Under the pieces are notes generated by a model. The model was given only the letters and a program-made list of their open reading frames with translations, made no database searches and was not told the origin of the DNA. Shown here piece after piece: positions 1 to 4,728 of a DNA stretch of 5,610 nt (within the stretch, counting starts at the first letter, position 1; each line of letters starts with the position of its first letter). This DNA comes from JADGOV01 sp040002735 (GTDB taxonomy: Bacteria > Actinomycetota > Actinomycetes > JADGOV01). The position numbers and the translations under genes are program-made. The stretch lies in NCBI GenBank assembly GCA_040002735.1, contig JBDUDX010000062.1, forward strand, positions 1 through 5,610, written 5' to 3'.

Positions 1-27
1 ACCCGCCGGATCGACCGATGCCGCCAT
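1..27 (-). CDS. Start of a divergently transcribed gene (first ~9 codons only)
   Basis: Reading leftwards, an ATG at 27-25 opens a frame with no stop to the window edge, beginning M-A-A-S-V-D-P-A-G. A TAGGGT box lies six bases upstream, which is the geometry of a leaderless actinobacterial gene. Too little is present to recognise a family. In the syntenic mycobacterial region, as I remember it, the gene at this place is a membrane-anchored PDZ/Lon-type (S16) protease (Rv3194c); that identity is only an inference from gene order. Confidence 0.4.
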
Positions 28-33
28 CGCCAA

Positions 34-39
34 ACCCTA
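34..39 (-). promoter_or_regulatory. -10 box (TAGGGT) of leftward leaderless promoter
   Basis: TAGGGT on the minus strand is followed by six bases (TTGGCG) and then ATG, so transcription would start at or next to the A of the start codon. No good -35 hexamer is seen; the expected -35 position (57-62) reads GCCTTT. That position coincides with the expected -35 of the rightward promoter. Confidence 0.45.
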
Positions 40-81
40 GCCCGGACGTGGCTAGGAAAGGCCGCTCGATCCGCACCCGAC

Positions 82-87
82 TAGCGT
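82..87 (+). promoter_or_regulatory. -10 box (TAGCGT) of leaderless promoter for the zincin gene
   Basis: TAGCGT is followed by six bases (GGGGTA) and the ATG at 94, with no Shine-Dalgarno sequence in between. This fits transcription starting at the A of ATG. The expected -35 position (59-64) reads AGGCCG, far from TTGACA, so an activator or a non-housekeeping sigma factor may be needed. Confidence 0.5.
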
Positions 88-93
88 GGGGTA

Positions 94-1470
94 ATGACGA
101 ATCCGCCGTTTGGTTTCGGCCCTGGTAGTGGTGATGGCGGCGGCCAGCCGCCCGGTGGTGATCCGCTCGGCGGACTCTTCGGGAGCGGTAACCCCGGTGA
201 CCTCGGCGCCGCCTTGCACCGCTTCGCCGACCTGATGTCCTGGCAGGGCGGCCCGGTCAACTGGGACCTGGCCAAACAGACTGCGCTGGCTGCCGCCGGA
301 GCGGCTGATCCCGGCACCACCGCGGCGGACGCGGCTGCCATCGCTGAGGCGATTCGGCTCGCCGACGTCTGGCTGGACGGTGGGACGGCCCTGCCCTCCG
401 GCGTCACCGGTACCGAGGCATGGAGCCGGCGACGCTGGGTGGAGGCGACCCTGGAGGTATGGCGGGAGCTCGTCGATCCGATCGCCGCCCGCGTGGTGGA
501 CGCCATGGGCACGGCCTTGGGTTCGTCGATGGGCGCGGCGCTCGGCGGCCTTACGGGCGGCGAATTGCCGCCTGAGATCGCACGCGCACTGCCGTCGGGC
601 ATGGCCGGTGGCCAGGTGCCGGACCTCTCCCAGCTGACCGGGCCGTTGCTGGGCATGCTGCGGCAGATGGGCGGCGCCATGTTCGGTACGCAGGTCGGCC
701 AGGCCCTGGGAAGCCTGGCAACCGAGGTGGTGTCGGCGACCGACGTCGGCCTGCCGCTCGGGCCCCCCGGGCGGGCGGCCCTGCTGCCGGCCAACGTGGC
801 GGCCTTCGGCGAGGGTCTGAGCGTACCCGCGGATGAGGTCCGGATCTACCTCGCCATGCGCGAGGCGGCGCACCATCGGCTGTTCGGTTCGGTCGGCTGG
901 CTGCGAAGCCGGCTGCTCGGCGCGGTGGAGGAGTACGCCCGCGGTATCAGCGTCGACATGGACGCCTTGCAGGCCGCCGTCGCCGAGTTGGACCCGACCG
1001 ATCCGGCCGCGATGCAGGAGGCCCTGACCGGGGGGATGTTCGAGCCGCAGACCAGCCCGGAACAGCAGGCGGCGCTGGCCCGACTGGAAACCTTGCTCGC
1101 CCTGGTCGAGGGCTGGGTGGATGAGGTGGTCGCCACCGCTGCGACGGGGCACCTGCCCGCCGCCGGTGCGCTTCGGGAGACCGTGCGACGGCGCCGCGCC
1201 AGCGGTGGCCCGGCGGAGGAGACCTTCGCCACGTTGGTCGGCCTGGAACTTCGCCCACGTCGGCTGCGGGAGGCCGCCGCGTTGTGGCAGGCGCTCGGTG
1301 CCGCCCGCGGTACCGACGCGCGGGACGCGGTCTGGGGGCACCCCGACCTGCTGCCCACCCCCGCGGACCTGGAAGATCCGGCCAGCTATGCGGCCGGCAC
1401 GGAGGACCTCGACCTCAGTTCACTCCACAACACCACGGCCCCGCCGGAGGAGGACCGACCGGCCACCTGA
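94..1470 (+). CDS. Zincin-like metalloprotease, DUF2342/Zincin_2 family
   Basis: This 458-residue protein matches the actinobacterial 'zinc-dependent metalloprotease' family (DUF2342, also labelled coenzyme F420 biosynthesis-associated), whose usual length is about 400-480 residues. Its substrate and role are not known to me. Residues 5-36 are Gly/Pro-rich and look disordered. A mostly helical body follows, with Gly/Ala-rich segments around 140-210. The presumed metal-binding helix is E257-A-A-H260-H261-R-L, followed by a conserved-looking W269 and Y281-A-R-G-I. A second acidic motif, E339-G-W-V-D-E, follows, and the C-terminal G-H-P-D-L-L-P (415-421) is typical of the family. No classical HExxH occurs anywhere. 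There is no signal peptide or membrane span, so it is probably cytoplasmic. The start is supported by the -10 box six bases upstream. It is tail to tail with the next gene. Family assignment is firm; protease activity is inferred from the family name. Confidence 0.9.
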   Translation: MTNPPFGFGPGSGDGGGQPPGGDPLGGLFGSGNPGDLGAALHRFADLMSWQGGPVNWDLAKQTALAAAGAADPGTTAADAAAIAEAIRLADVWLDGGTALPSGVTGTEAWSRRRWVEATLEVWRELVDPIAARVVDAMGTALGSSMGAALGGLTGGELPPEIARALPSGMAGGQVPDLSQLTGPLLGMLRQMGGAMFGTQVGQALGSLATEVVSATDVGLPLGPPGRAALLPANVAAFGEGLSVPADEVRIYLAMREAAHHRLFGSVGWLRSRLLGAVEEYARGISVDMDALQAAVAELDPTDPAAMQEALTGGMFEPQTSPEQQAALARLETLLALVEGWVDEVVATAATGHLPAAGALRETVRRRRASGGPAEETFATLVGLELRPRRLREAAALWQALGAARGTDARDAVWGHPDLLPTPADLEDPASYAAGTEDLDLSSLHNTTAPPEEDRPAT

Positions 1471-1490
1471 GCCGCCCCGCCGCGGCGGCT
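1470..1490. terminator. Short GC hairpin between convergent genes (possible bidirectional terminator)
   Basis: AGCCGCC (1470-1476) pairs perfectly with GGCGGCT (1484-1490) around a 7-base loop. The stem uses the last base of the zincin TGA and overlaps the TAG of the opposing metallopeptidase gene, filling the whole 18-base gap. There is no T-tract on either side, as is common for high-GC actinobacterial terminators, so function is uncertain. Confidence 0.4.
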
Positions 1491-2061
1491 AGTCCGCGTC
1501 GGAAATACTCGGCCCCGCACCGTCCGGGCCACGCGCGGCGGCCGTGGCGTACCCCTCCAAGAAGCCGCGGGCACGGCTGGCCTGCGGATAGCGATCGACC
1601 AGCCGCCAGAAGTCAGCGTCATGGTCGGCCACCAGCAGATGCGCCAGTTCATGGACCAGTACGTAGTCCAGCACCCACCCCGGCATGGTGGTCAACCGAT
1701 CGGAGATCCGGATCGTACGTTCGCCGATGGTGCACGACCCCCAGCGGCCGTGCTGGTTGCCGACCCACCGCACGCTGGTCGGCGGCTTCGCCTCCGGCAG
1801 GTGACGCTCACGCAGTGACTCGGCGCGGCGGACCAGCGCCGGGTCACTGGGCCGGCGGCGGCTGTCCCGGGAGGCGAGCCGGGTCAGCATCGCCGCAATC
1901 CAACGCTGCTCCTCCTCCGCCGAGAGCCCGGCCGGCAGCCGAACGATCGTCCGGTCGCCGTCACGGTAGGCCGAAACGGTACGCCGACGGCGGGCGCTGC
2001 GGATGATTTCGAGCTGTGGGGTGGACGCGTCAAGGTCCGCCGCCGCCGTGTGGTTGCTCAC
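1489..2061 (-). CDS. YgjP/DUF45-type M48-like zinc metallopeptidase
   Basis: This 190-residue protein is a small soluble zincin of the YgjP (DUF45/WLM-like) family, usually annotated as an M48 family metallopeptidase. The N-terminal part carries the basic strand R21-S-A-R-R-R-R-T-V-S typical of these proteins. R106-W-G-S-C110 is the conserved family motif just before the active site. The catalytic helix is H137-E-L-A-H141, with H147 of H-D-A-D-F-W as the likely third zinc ligand, so all catalytic residues are present. No signal peptide or membrane segment is seen; a cytoplasmic enzyme is likely, with unknown substrate. The GTG start at 2061 is chosen because a TAGCGT box lies seven bases upstream (leaderless) and family similarity begins there. 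A longer frame to 2328 would translate low-quality sequence over the DnaA-like boxes. It converges on the zincin gene with 18 bases between stops. Confidence 0.9.
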   Translation of the reverse strand: MSNHTAAADLDASTPQLEIIRSARRRRTVSAYRDGDRTIVRLPAGLSAEEEQRWIAAMLTRLASRDSRRRPSDPALVRRAESLRERHLPEAKPPTSVRWVGNQHGRWGSCTIGERTIRISDRLTTMPGWVLDYVLVHELAHLLVADHDADFWRLVDRYPQASRARGFLEGYATAAARGPDGAGPSISDAD

Positions 2062-2068
2062 CTGCGGA

Positions 2069-2074
2069 ACGCTA
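2069..2074 (-). promoter_or_regulatory. -10 box (TAGCGT) of leaderless promoter for the YgjP-type gene
   Basis: On the minus strand TAGCGT is followed by seven bases (TCCGCAG) and the GTG start at 2061; there is no separate ribosome site. The expected -35 region (about 2092-2098) is an A-run on this strand rather than TTGACA. A DnaA-box-like site at 2100-2108 sits immediately upstream of it, close enough for a bound protein to affect this promoter. Confidence 0.5.
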
Positions 2075-2097
2075 GCCGAACGGAAGGGGGAGTTTTT

Positions 2098-2243
2098 CGC
2101 TGTCCACAGCGCGGAACATCGATTGCCGCAGGTCCTCCGCGGCGGCTGGGAACAGCGGAAGATTCTCTCCACAACGCCCGCAGCAGTTGTCCACAGCTTG
2201 CGTCGGAGGTCTGCCCCTAGACGCACAGCCCTGTCCACAGGGC
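2098..2243 (+). promoter_or_regulatory. Cluster of DnaA-box-like sites
   Basis: The actinobacterial DnaA box is TTGTCCACA. This gene-free stretch holds one exact copy (2187-2195), two copies with a single mismatch (CTGTCCACA at 2100-2108 and 2231-2239) and a weaker CTCTCCACA with two mismatches (2165-2173), all on the same strand. The last three are spaced 22 and 44 bases apart, close to whole helical turns. The two one-mismatch copies are the centres of perfect palindromes, CGCTGT-CC-ACAGCG (2098-2111) and GCCCTGT-CC-ACAGGGC (2228-2243), so a dimeric repressor is an alternative reader. There is no dnaA, dnaN or AT-rich unwinding region nearby, so this is not oriC. Confidence 0.45.
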
Positions 2244-2257
2244 AGATTCCGAACCGG

Positions 2258-2286
2258 TTGACGACGGTGGGCTGCCCGCCTAGCGT
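2258..2286 (+). promoter_or_regulatory. Near-consensus housekeeping promoter reading rightwards
   Basis: TTGACG (2258-2263) and TAGCGT (2281-2286) are separated by exactly 17 bases, the best sigma-70-type match I found in the window. Transcription is expected to begin around 2293-2294. No start codon with a ribosome site follows; instead the inverted repeat of the candidate RNA begins at 2295. An 8-bp palindrome, AACCGGTT (2252-2259), overlaps the -35 edge, and the palindromic DnaA-like box at 2228-2243 lies just upstream; either could be an operator. Confidence 0.55.
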
Positions 2287-2292
2287 CGAATC

Positions 2293-2368
2293 CGACGAAG
2301 CCCCCGGGTCTGACGTCGACGCTCGCAAGGGGAAGGCGAGCGGCCGGCGGCCGTGCCGGGGGCTTCGT
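2293..2368 (+). ncRNA. Candidate small structured RNA closed by a 13-bp stem
   Basis: ACGAAGCCCCCGG (2295-2307) pairs without mismatch with CCGGGGGCTTCGT (2356-2368), enclosing 48 bases that fold further. CGCTCGC (2320-2326) pairs with GCGAGCG (2336-2342) around a purine loop, AAGGGGAAG. GGCC (2342-2345) can pair with GGCC (2349-2352), sharing base 2342 with the first hairpin. GTC (2308-2310) can pair weakly with GAC (2318-2320). The result is a multibranched RNA of about 75 bases. The promoter at 2258-2286 would start it within one or two bases of the closing stem, which is the main reason to prefer this strand. It does not match any RNA family I know. The stem could instead act at the 3' end of the leftward crotonase transcript. 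Confidence 0.4.
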
Positions 2369-2377
2369 GATTCCTGG

Positions 2378-2396
2378 GCGGCATACCCTCAGCCGC
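2378..2396. terminator. Small hairpin next to the crotonase gene end
   Basis: GCGGC (2378-2382) pairs with GCCGC (2392-2396) around a 9-base loop. It lies 6 bases past the leftward crotonase stop codon and 9 bases past the closing stem of the candidate RNA on the other strand. It could end either transcript, but the stem is short and no T-run follows on either strand. Confidence 0.25.
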
Positions 2397-2402
2397 ATCA
2401 CG

Positions 2403-3197
2403 TCAGCGGCCTTGGAAGGTCGGCCGGCGGCGCTCCCGGGCGGCCGCCACCCCCTCGCGAAGATCTGCGGTGACCAGCGTGATCGGCTGGGCCAAAGCCT
2501 CCCATTCCAGCGCGGCCTCCAGCGACGGGTGGCCGCCACCGGCCAGGGCAGCTTTGGTGAGCCGGATCGCGATCGGTGCCTGCGCCGCGATACCGGACGC
2601 GATGTCCAGTACGTCGGCCAGCAGCCGGTCGGCCGGGAGTACGCCGTTCAGTAAGCCGATCGACGCCGCCTCCGCGGCAGCCACGGTGCGTCCGGTGAAG
2701 AACAACTCCCGCGCTCGGGGGAGGCCCACGGCCATCGGGAGCAGCCACGTGGCGGCCATGCCGGGATGTAAGCCGAGGGCGGCGAACGGCACCGAAAACA
2801 CGGTGGCTTCCGTGCCGTACCGCAGGTCACAGGCCAACGCGAGGCACAGCCCGGCACCGATCGCCGGCCCGTTCACCGCCGCGAGCACCGGCACCTCAAG
2901 TTCCCGGATCGAGAGCCACGCGCGGTAGAACGCCAGCATGCGGTCCCGCTGCTGGTCCACGGTGAAGTCCGGATCCGCGACGATCCAGGACAGGTCACCC
3001 CCGGCGGAGAACGTCGCACCCTCGCCGGTAACCACGACGCAGCGGACGGAGCGGTCCGCGCGCACGGCAGCAACCTCCCGTTCCCACGCGGCCGTCAGCT
3101 CCACAGTCATGGCATTGCGTCGCTCGGGAAGATCCAGCTGCAGGACGACGACACCGTCATCGTGACGGTGCATCCGCAGCGGCGTATCGACGGACAA
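2403..3197 (-). CDS. Crotonase-fold (enoyl-CoA hydratase/isomerase-like) protein lacking catalytic acids
   Basis: This 264-residue protein has the normal length and order of the crotonase superfamily. P24-E-R-R-N-A-M is the CoA-side strand, S64-A-G-G-D68 the first oxyanion-hole loop, and G110-P-A-I-G-A-G-L-C-L the second; the helical region has F-F-T-G-R-T-V followed by A-E-A-A-S-I-G-L-L. It should bind an acyl-CoA thioester. The two glutamates of classical enoyl-CoA hydratase (E144 and E164 of the rat enzyme) align with C118 and F138, and the aspartate used by PaaG-type isomerases aligns with G146. Hydratase activity is therefore doubtful; thioesterase, isomerase by another residue, or a binding role are open. 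The TTG start at 3197 is chosen for the GAAGGAG ribosome site six bases upstream. The gene is divergent from the small zinc protein and 341 bases from the YgjP-type gene downstream. Confidence 0.88.
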   Translation of the reverse strand: MSVDTPLRMHRHDDGVVVLQLDLPERRNAMTVELTAAWEREVAAVRADRSVRCVVVTGEGATFSAGGDLSWIVADPDFTVDQQRDRMLAFYRAWLSIRELEVPVLAAVNGPAIGAGLCLALACDLRYGTEATVFSVPFAALGLHPGMAATWLLPMAVGLPRARELFFTGRTVAAAEAASIGLLNGVLPADRLLADVLDIASGIAAQAPIAIRLTKAALAGGGHPSLEAALEWEALAQPITLVTADLREGVAAARERRRPTFQGR

Positions 3198-3203
3198 CAG
3201 CCG

Positions 3204-3210
3204 CTCCTTC
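3204..3210 (-). promoter_or_regulatory. Ribosome binding site deciding a TTG start
   Basis: On the minus strand GAAGGAG is followed by a six-base spacer (CGGCTG) and TTG at 3197. Neither the in-frame ATG further in (3171-3173) nor the TTG further out (3291-3293) has a comparable site. A possible -10 box, TACGCT, lies upstream at 3244-3249 on this strand, giving a leader of about 40 bases; its -35 is not recognisable. Confidence 0.6.
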
Positions 3211-3312
3211 GGCTCGCCGGCGGCGGATCCCGGCGGCAAGCGGAGCGTAGCCGAATGGGCCGCATTCACTCCGAGGAGGCCCGCAACCCCCAACTCGGCC
3301 GAGAAATGCCGG

Positions 3313-3336
3313 TAGGGTTGCGCCGAACCGAGGAGG
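3313..3336 (+). promoter_or_regulatory. -10 box and ribosome site of the small zinc-protein gene
   Basis: TAGGGT (3313-3318) is a good actinobacterial -10 box, though its -35 position (about 3290-3295) is poor. AGGAGG (3331-3336), a full-strength Shine-Dalgarno sequence, lies six bases before the GTG at 3343 and is the strongest in the window, suggesting high translation of this small protein. Confidence 0.55.
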
Positions 3337-3342
3337 CTGAGC

Positions 3343-3495
3343 GTGGCAGAGACCTATAACGGCTACTGCGTGAAATGCAAGGAGAAGCGCGACTTCGAAG
3401 GCGAGGTCCGCGAGACCGAATCCGGCCGCCGGATGGCTCAAGGGCCATGTCCGGTCTGCGGCACCAAGATGAACCGCATACTCGGAAAGGCCTGA
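3343..3495 (+). CDS. DUF5679-type small zinc-ribbon protein
   Basis: This 50-residue protein begins (GTG) A-E-T-Y-N-G-Y-C and carries two CxxC knuckles, C9-x2-C12 and C36-x2-C39, which should bind one zinc ion in a zinc-ribbon fold. It matches the small actinobacterial DUF5679 family, often seen at this locus. Between the knuckles lies a charged segment rich in Lys, Arg and Glu, and the tail N-R-I-L-G-K-A is basic. Zinc ribbons of this kind bind nucleic acid or protein partners, but no function is known to me. There is no signal peptide or membrane span. The start is fixed by an AGGAGG ribosome site. A hairpin terminator follows 16 bases after the stop, so it appears to be a single-gene transcript. 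The frame is too short to stand out among overlapping longer ORFs and is easily missed. Confidence 0.88.
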   Translation: MAETYNGYCVKCKEKRDFEGEVRETESGRRMAQGPCPVCGTKMNRILGKA

Positions 3496-3511
3496 CGGTT
3501 CGAATCTGAAC

Positions 3512-3538
3512 GGGGCGGCCGCGCCTGGCGGTCGCCCC
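3512..3538 (+). terminator. Strong hairpin terminator after the small zinc-protein gene
   Basis: GGGGCGGCCGC (3512-3522) pairs with GCGGTCGCCCC (3528-3538), an 11-bp stem with one G-U pair and a 5-base loop. TTGTGATGTT follows, moderately T-rich for this genome. It should separate this gene from the ThiF-like gene, at least partly. Confidence 0.7.
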
Positions 3539-3551
3539 TTGTGATGTTGCT

Positions 3552-3571
3552 CCCCCGGTTTCCGACGGGGG
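3552..3571 (+). repeat. Second hairpin downstream of the terminator
   Basis: CCCCCG (3552-3557) pairs with CGGGGG (3566-3571) around an 8-base loop. It may back up the preceding terminator or belong to the leader of the ThiF-like gene. Nothing distinguishes these options. Confidence 0.35.
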
Positions 3572-3578
3572 CCGCGGA

Positions 3579-3611
3579 GCCCTCCCTCGGTGCCTGTGGA
3601 CAGCGGAGGGC
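3579..3611 (+). repeat. Inverted repeat with a DnaA-like box in its loop
   Basis: GCCCTCC (3579-3585) pairs with GGAGGGC (3605-3611). The 19-base loop contains TGTGGACAG (3595-3603), which is the CTGTCCACA site on the opposite strand, as in the cluster around 2100-2240. In RNA the right arm would bury a Shine-Dalgarno-like GGAGG that precedes a GTG at 3614, though I do not regard the frame from that GTG as a proven gene. Confidence 0.35.
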
Positions 3612-3668
3612 CCGTGAGCGAAAACGCTGACAAGGTGACCTGGACTCATCCCCGGCACCTGGAGCACC

Positions 3669-4691
3669 ATGCGACCGGTCCTCAAACCCTCTCTCCGCCG
3701 CCGCTGGCGCGATGCCGAAACGGTACAGATCGGCATCGAGCCGGCTGCCGGAGTACTGCTCACCGGGTTGGCTCCCACTGACCGGGACGTCCTGGATCTG
3801 ATCGACGGCACCCGTACCGAGTCCGAGATCGTCCAGGCGGCCGCCGGCTGGGGGGTCGTGTCCGCCCGGGTCACCGGACTGCTGGAGAAGCTGCGCCGAG
3901 CCGGAACCTTGGATGATGCGGACGCGGTGGACCCGCTGGCGGCGTTGTCCTTCCCCGACCGGGAACGGCTCCGCTGCGAGGTGGCCGAGCTGTCCTTGCA
4001 CAGCGGTGTGCCCGGCGCGGCCGCTGCTGCGTTCGGACACCGGCGGGAGGCCACCGTGCTCGTTGCGGGCGCCGGCCGGCTGGGGGTCCCGATCGCCGGG
4101 CTGCTCGTGGCATCCGGCATCGGCAGCGTCGAAATCTCCGACCCGACTCCCGCCAGACCGGAGGACTCCCTCCCCGCTGGCCTGCGGGACCGCGACACCG
4201 GTCGACCGCGCCAGGAAGCCGCCGTGGACGTGGTACCGGGAGTGCGCATCCGTCGACGTACCCACGGCGGCTCCGACGCCGCCCTGGTGATCCTGGCCCC
4301 ACCGCCCGGGTCGGACCCTACGGCGGCCGAACGACTCCGCCAGGACGGCGTACCGCACCTCGCGGTGGACGCCGTAGACGGGGCCAGCATCGTCGGGCCA
4401 CTGAGGGTGCCGGCCCGCTCAGCCTGCCTGCGCTGCCTCGACGTGCACCGTCGGGATCGGGATGCCGCCTGGGTGGCCGCGCGCGACCGCGGCTGGCCGG
4501 AAGCGGCCGGTGCCGCGCTTGTGGTGGCGACGGCGGCCTCTGCGGTGCTGCAGGCGCTGACGTTCCTGGACGAGCCGTTCACCGGAGTAGCACCCGCCAC
4601 CCTGGACGGCACGCTGGAATTGCGTCCGCCGGACTGGCGGCTGCGCCGCCGTACCTGGCCGCCGCACCCCGACTGCGGCTGCGCCGCCTGA
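3669..4691 (+). CDS. ThiF/E1-like protein with N-terminal PqqD/RRE-like region
   Basis: This 340-residue protein resembles the actinobacterial 'TOMM precursor leader peptide-binding' / ThiF-family group. Residues 1-85 look like a PqqD-type winged helix (RiPP recognition element), with L-L-T-G-L-A, L-L-E-K-L-R-R-A-G and the characteristic D-G-T-R-T-E-S-E-I turn. From about 128 comes a Rossmann-type E1 fold with G134-A-G-R-L-G139. D158 ends the second strand and D176-T-G-R-P-R corresponds to the E1 segment after the usual R-Q pair, which is missing. C253-L-R-C256 and C336-G-C338 form the expected zinc tetrad. The missing arginine suggests weak or no adenylation, so peptide or partner binding is likelier. 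ATG 3669 is the only start, since a stop precedes it at 3636-3638; GGAG lies four bases upstream. The ABC1 kinase follows after 33 bases. No YcaO or obvious precursor peptide is present. Confidence 0.82.
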   Translation: MRPVLKPSLRRRWRDAETVQIGIEPAAGVLLTGLAPTDRDVLDLIDGTRTESEIVQAAAGWGVVSARVTGLLEKLRRAGTLDDADAVDPLAALSFPDRERLRCEVAELSLHSGVPGAAAAAFGHRREATVLVAGAGRLGVPIAGLLVASGIGSVEISDPTPARPEDSLPAGLRDRDTGRPRQEAAVDVVPGVRIRRRTHGGSDAALVILAPPPGSDPTAAERLRQDGVPHLAVDAVDGASIVGPLRVPARSACLRCLDVHRRDRDAAWVAARDRGWPEAAGAALVVATAASAVLQALTFLDEPFTGVAPATLDGTLELRPPDWRLRRRTWPPHPDCGCAA

Positions 4692-4704
4692 GCCGTCGGC
4701 GGCG

Positions 4705-4728
4705 GAAGGACGCAGAATGGAACGGTGA
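4705..4728 (+). promoter_or_regulatory. Ribosome site plus three-codon mini-ORF overlapping the kinase start
   Basis: GAAGGA (4705-4710) lies six bases before an ATG (4717), ideal spacing. That ATG frame reads M-E-R and stops at TGA 4726-4728, which overlaps the kinase GTG (4725-4727). The kinase GTG itself is 14 bases from the ribosome site. Translation may therefore enter at the mini-ORF and reinitiate at the GTG. Alternatively CAGAAT (4713-4718), six bases before the GTG, could be a -10 box for a leaderless transcript. The two readings cannot be told apart from sequence alone. Confidence 0.4.

Noticed and set aside
52..1341. Long minus-strand frame opposite the zincin gene
   Set aside because: Composition is Gly/Arg/Gln-rich without domain signals; the opposite strand encodes a recognisable family with a good start and promoter.
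2062..2328. N-terminal extension of the YgjP-type protein to an ATG at 2328
   Set aside because: The extra 89 residues are Arg/Ser/Cys-rich without family similarity and would read through the DnaA-like boxes; the GTG at 2061 has a well-placed -10 box.
2295..2368. MITE or small IS remnant suggested by the perfect terminal inverted repeats
   Set aside because: No convincing target-site duplication flanks it (only the similar GAATCC and GATTCC), and the inner hairpins plus the aligned promoter fit an RNA better.
2293..2368. Actinobacterial 6C RNA
   Set aside because: The C-run is inside the closing stem rather than in hairpin loops, and the two C-rich loops that define 6C RNA are absent on both strands.
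2062..2402. Chromosomal replication origin
   Set aside because: Too few boxes, no AT-rich unwinding region, and no dnaA, dnaN, rpmH or parAB genes nearby.
3198..3293. N-terminal extension of the crotonase protein to a TTG at 3293 or a GTG at 3269
   Set aside because: Crotonase similarity starts after residue 33 of that frame and the strong GAAGGAG site serves the TTG at 3197.
3614..3781. 55-codon frame from a GTG after GGAGG, overlapping the start of the ThiF-like gene
   Set aside because: It overlaps the real gene by over 100 bases in another frame, the ribosome-site spacing is only four bases, and the product matches nothing. A leader peptide remains possible but unsupported.
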